Shown piece by piece: positions 14,753 through 14,800 of a stretch of DNA of 14,800 nucleotides. Where the stretch lies: the NCBI RefSeq assembly GCF_946477055.1, contig NZ_CAMKXG010000060.1:1-14800 (forward strand), in the 5' to 3' direction. The notes beneath the pieces are model-generated. The model saw only the letters and a list, made by a program, of their open reading frames with translations. It was not told the DNA's origin and made no database searches. This DNA is from Lonsdalea britannica (GTDB lineage Bacteria > Pseudomonadota > Gammaproteobacteria > Enterobacterales > Enterobacteriaceae). The stretch's first letter is position 1. Every line of letters starts with the position of its first letter. Position numbers and translations under genes: made by a program.

Positions 14753-14800
14753 GTTCAGAGGAGAAAGGTGGGATATTAGCTCAAGACTCGACGCGAGTTT

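Larger units (their letters stand above)
14012..14800. other. Gene-poor right end with several inverted repeats
   Basis: No convincing gene is found in these 789 bases. A TTG-started minus-strand frame at 14421-14651 (76 codons) has no ribosome site or family resemblance. The first 280 bases are AT-rich and contain the promoter region of the fimbrial-like gene; the rest is nearer 50% GC and carries the hairpins listed separately. Gene remnants are possible. Confidence 0.4.

Overview
The window is about 14.75 kb of a gammaproteobacterial, most probably enterobacterial, chromosome. The first 50 bases are not genomic: they are an Illumina Nextera P5-side adapter, with a readable i5 index and the 19-base transposon end. 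This is therefore a contig edge with untrimmed adapter, and biology begins at base 51. The organism call rests on the mix of families (AEC carrier, polar amino-acid ABC importer, SulP carrier, RhlA/RhlB-type pair, chaperone-usher-like fimbrial subunit) and on a GC-rich backbone with sharply AT-rich islands. Pectobacteriaceae (Dickeya-like), Serratia or Pantoea relatives are plausible; the genus cannot be fixed by eye.

Layout. 51-411 (+): the C-terminal end of an AEC-family carrier cut by the contig edge. 638-4714 (-): a four-gene unit made of a periplasmic binding protein, an inner-membrane permease, an ATPase and an FMN-dependent NtaA/SnaA/SoxA-type monooxygenase. The importer genes overlap each other, and the monooxygenase follows after 186 bases. 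The set looks like uptake plus oxidative breakdown of an amino-acid-like, possibly sulfur-containing compound. 5188-9103 (+): a tight three-gene unit with no name I recognise. It encodes an OmpA-domain lipoprotein with a glycine-zipper segment and an unknown C-terminal domain, a five-helix membrane protein with a long cytoplasmic-looking tail, and an exported VWA-like protein. It ends at a strong terminator. 9242-10741 (+): a SulP-family anion transporter with a STAS domain.

10756-12827 (-): a glycolipid pair homologous to Pseudomonas RhlA (3-hydroxyacyl dimer synthase) and RhlB (glycosyltransferase), start-stop overlapped, converging on the SulP gene. The RhlA-like gene is much more AT-rich than its partner. 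Upstream lies a non-coding stretch of very low GC (17-18% over 12901-13020), which suggests a horizontally acquired, possibly H-NS-silenced segment. 13715-14011 (-): a short, solitary fimbrial-subunit-like exported protein. The remaining DNA to 14800 holds no convincing gene but contains several clear inverted repeats, the best at 14720-14752.

The best candidate for an undescribed system is the lipoprotein / membrane protein / VWA-like trio, whose parts are placed as if to span the whole envelope. The RhlA-RhlB pair, without a visible second sugar transferase, is the most interpretable metabolic finding.
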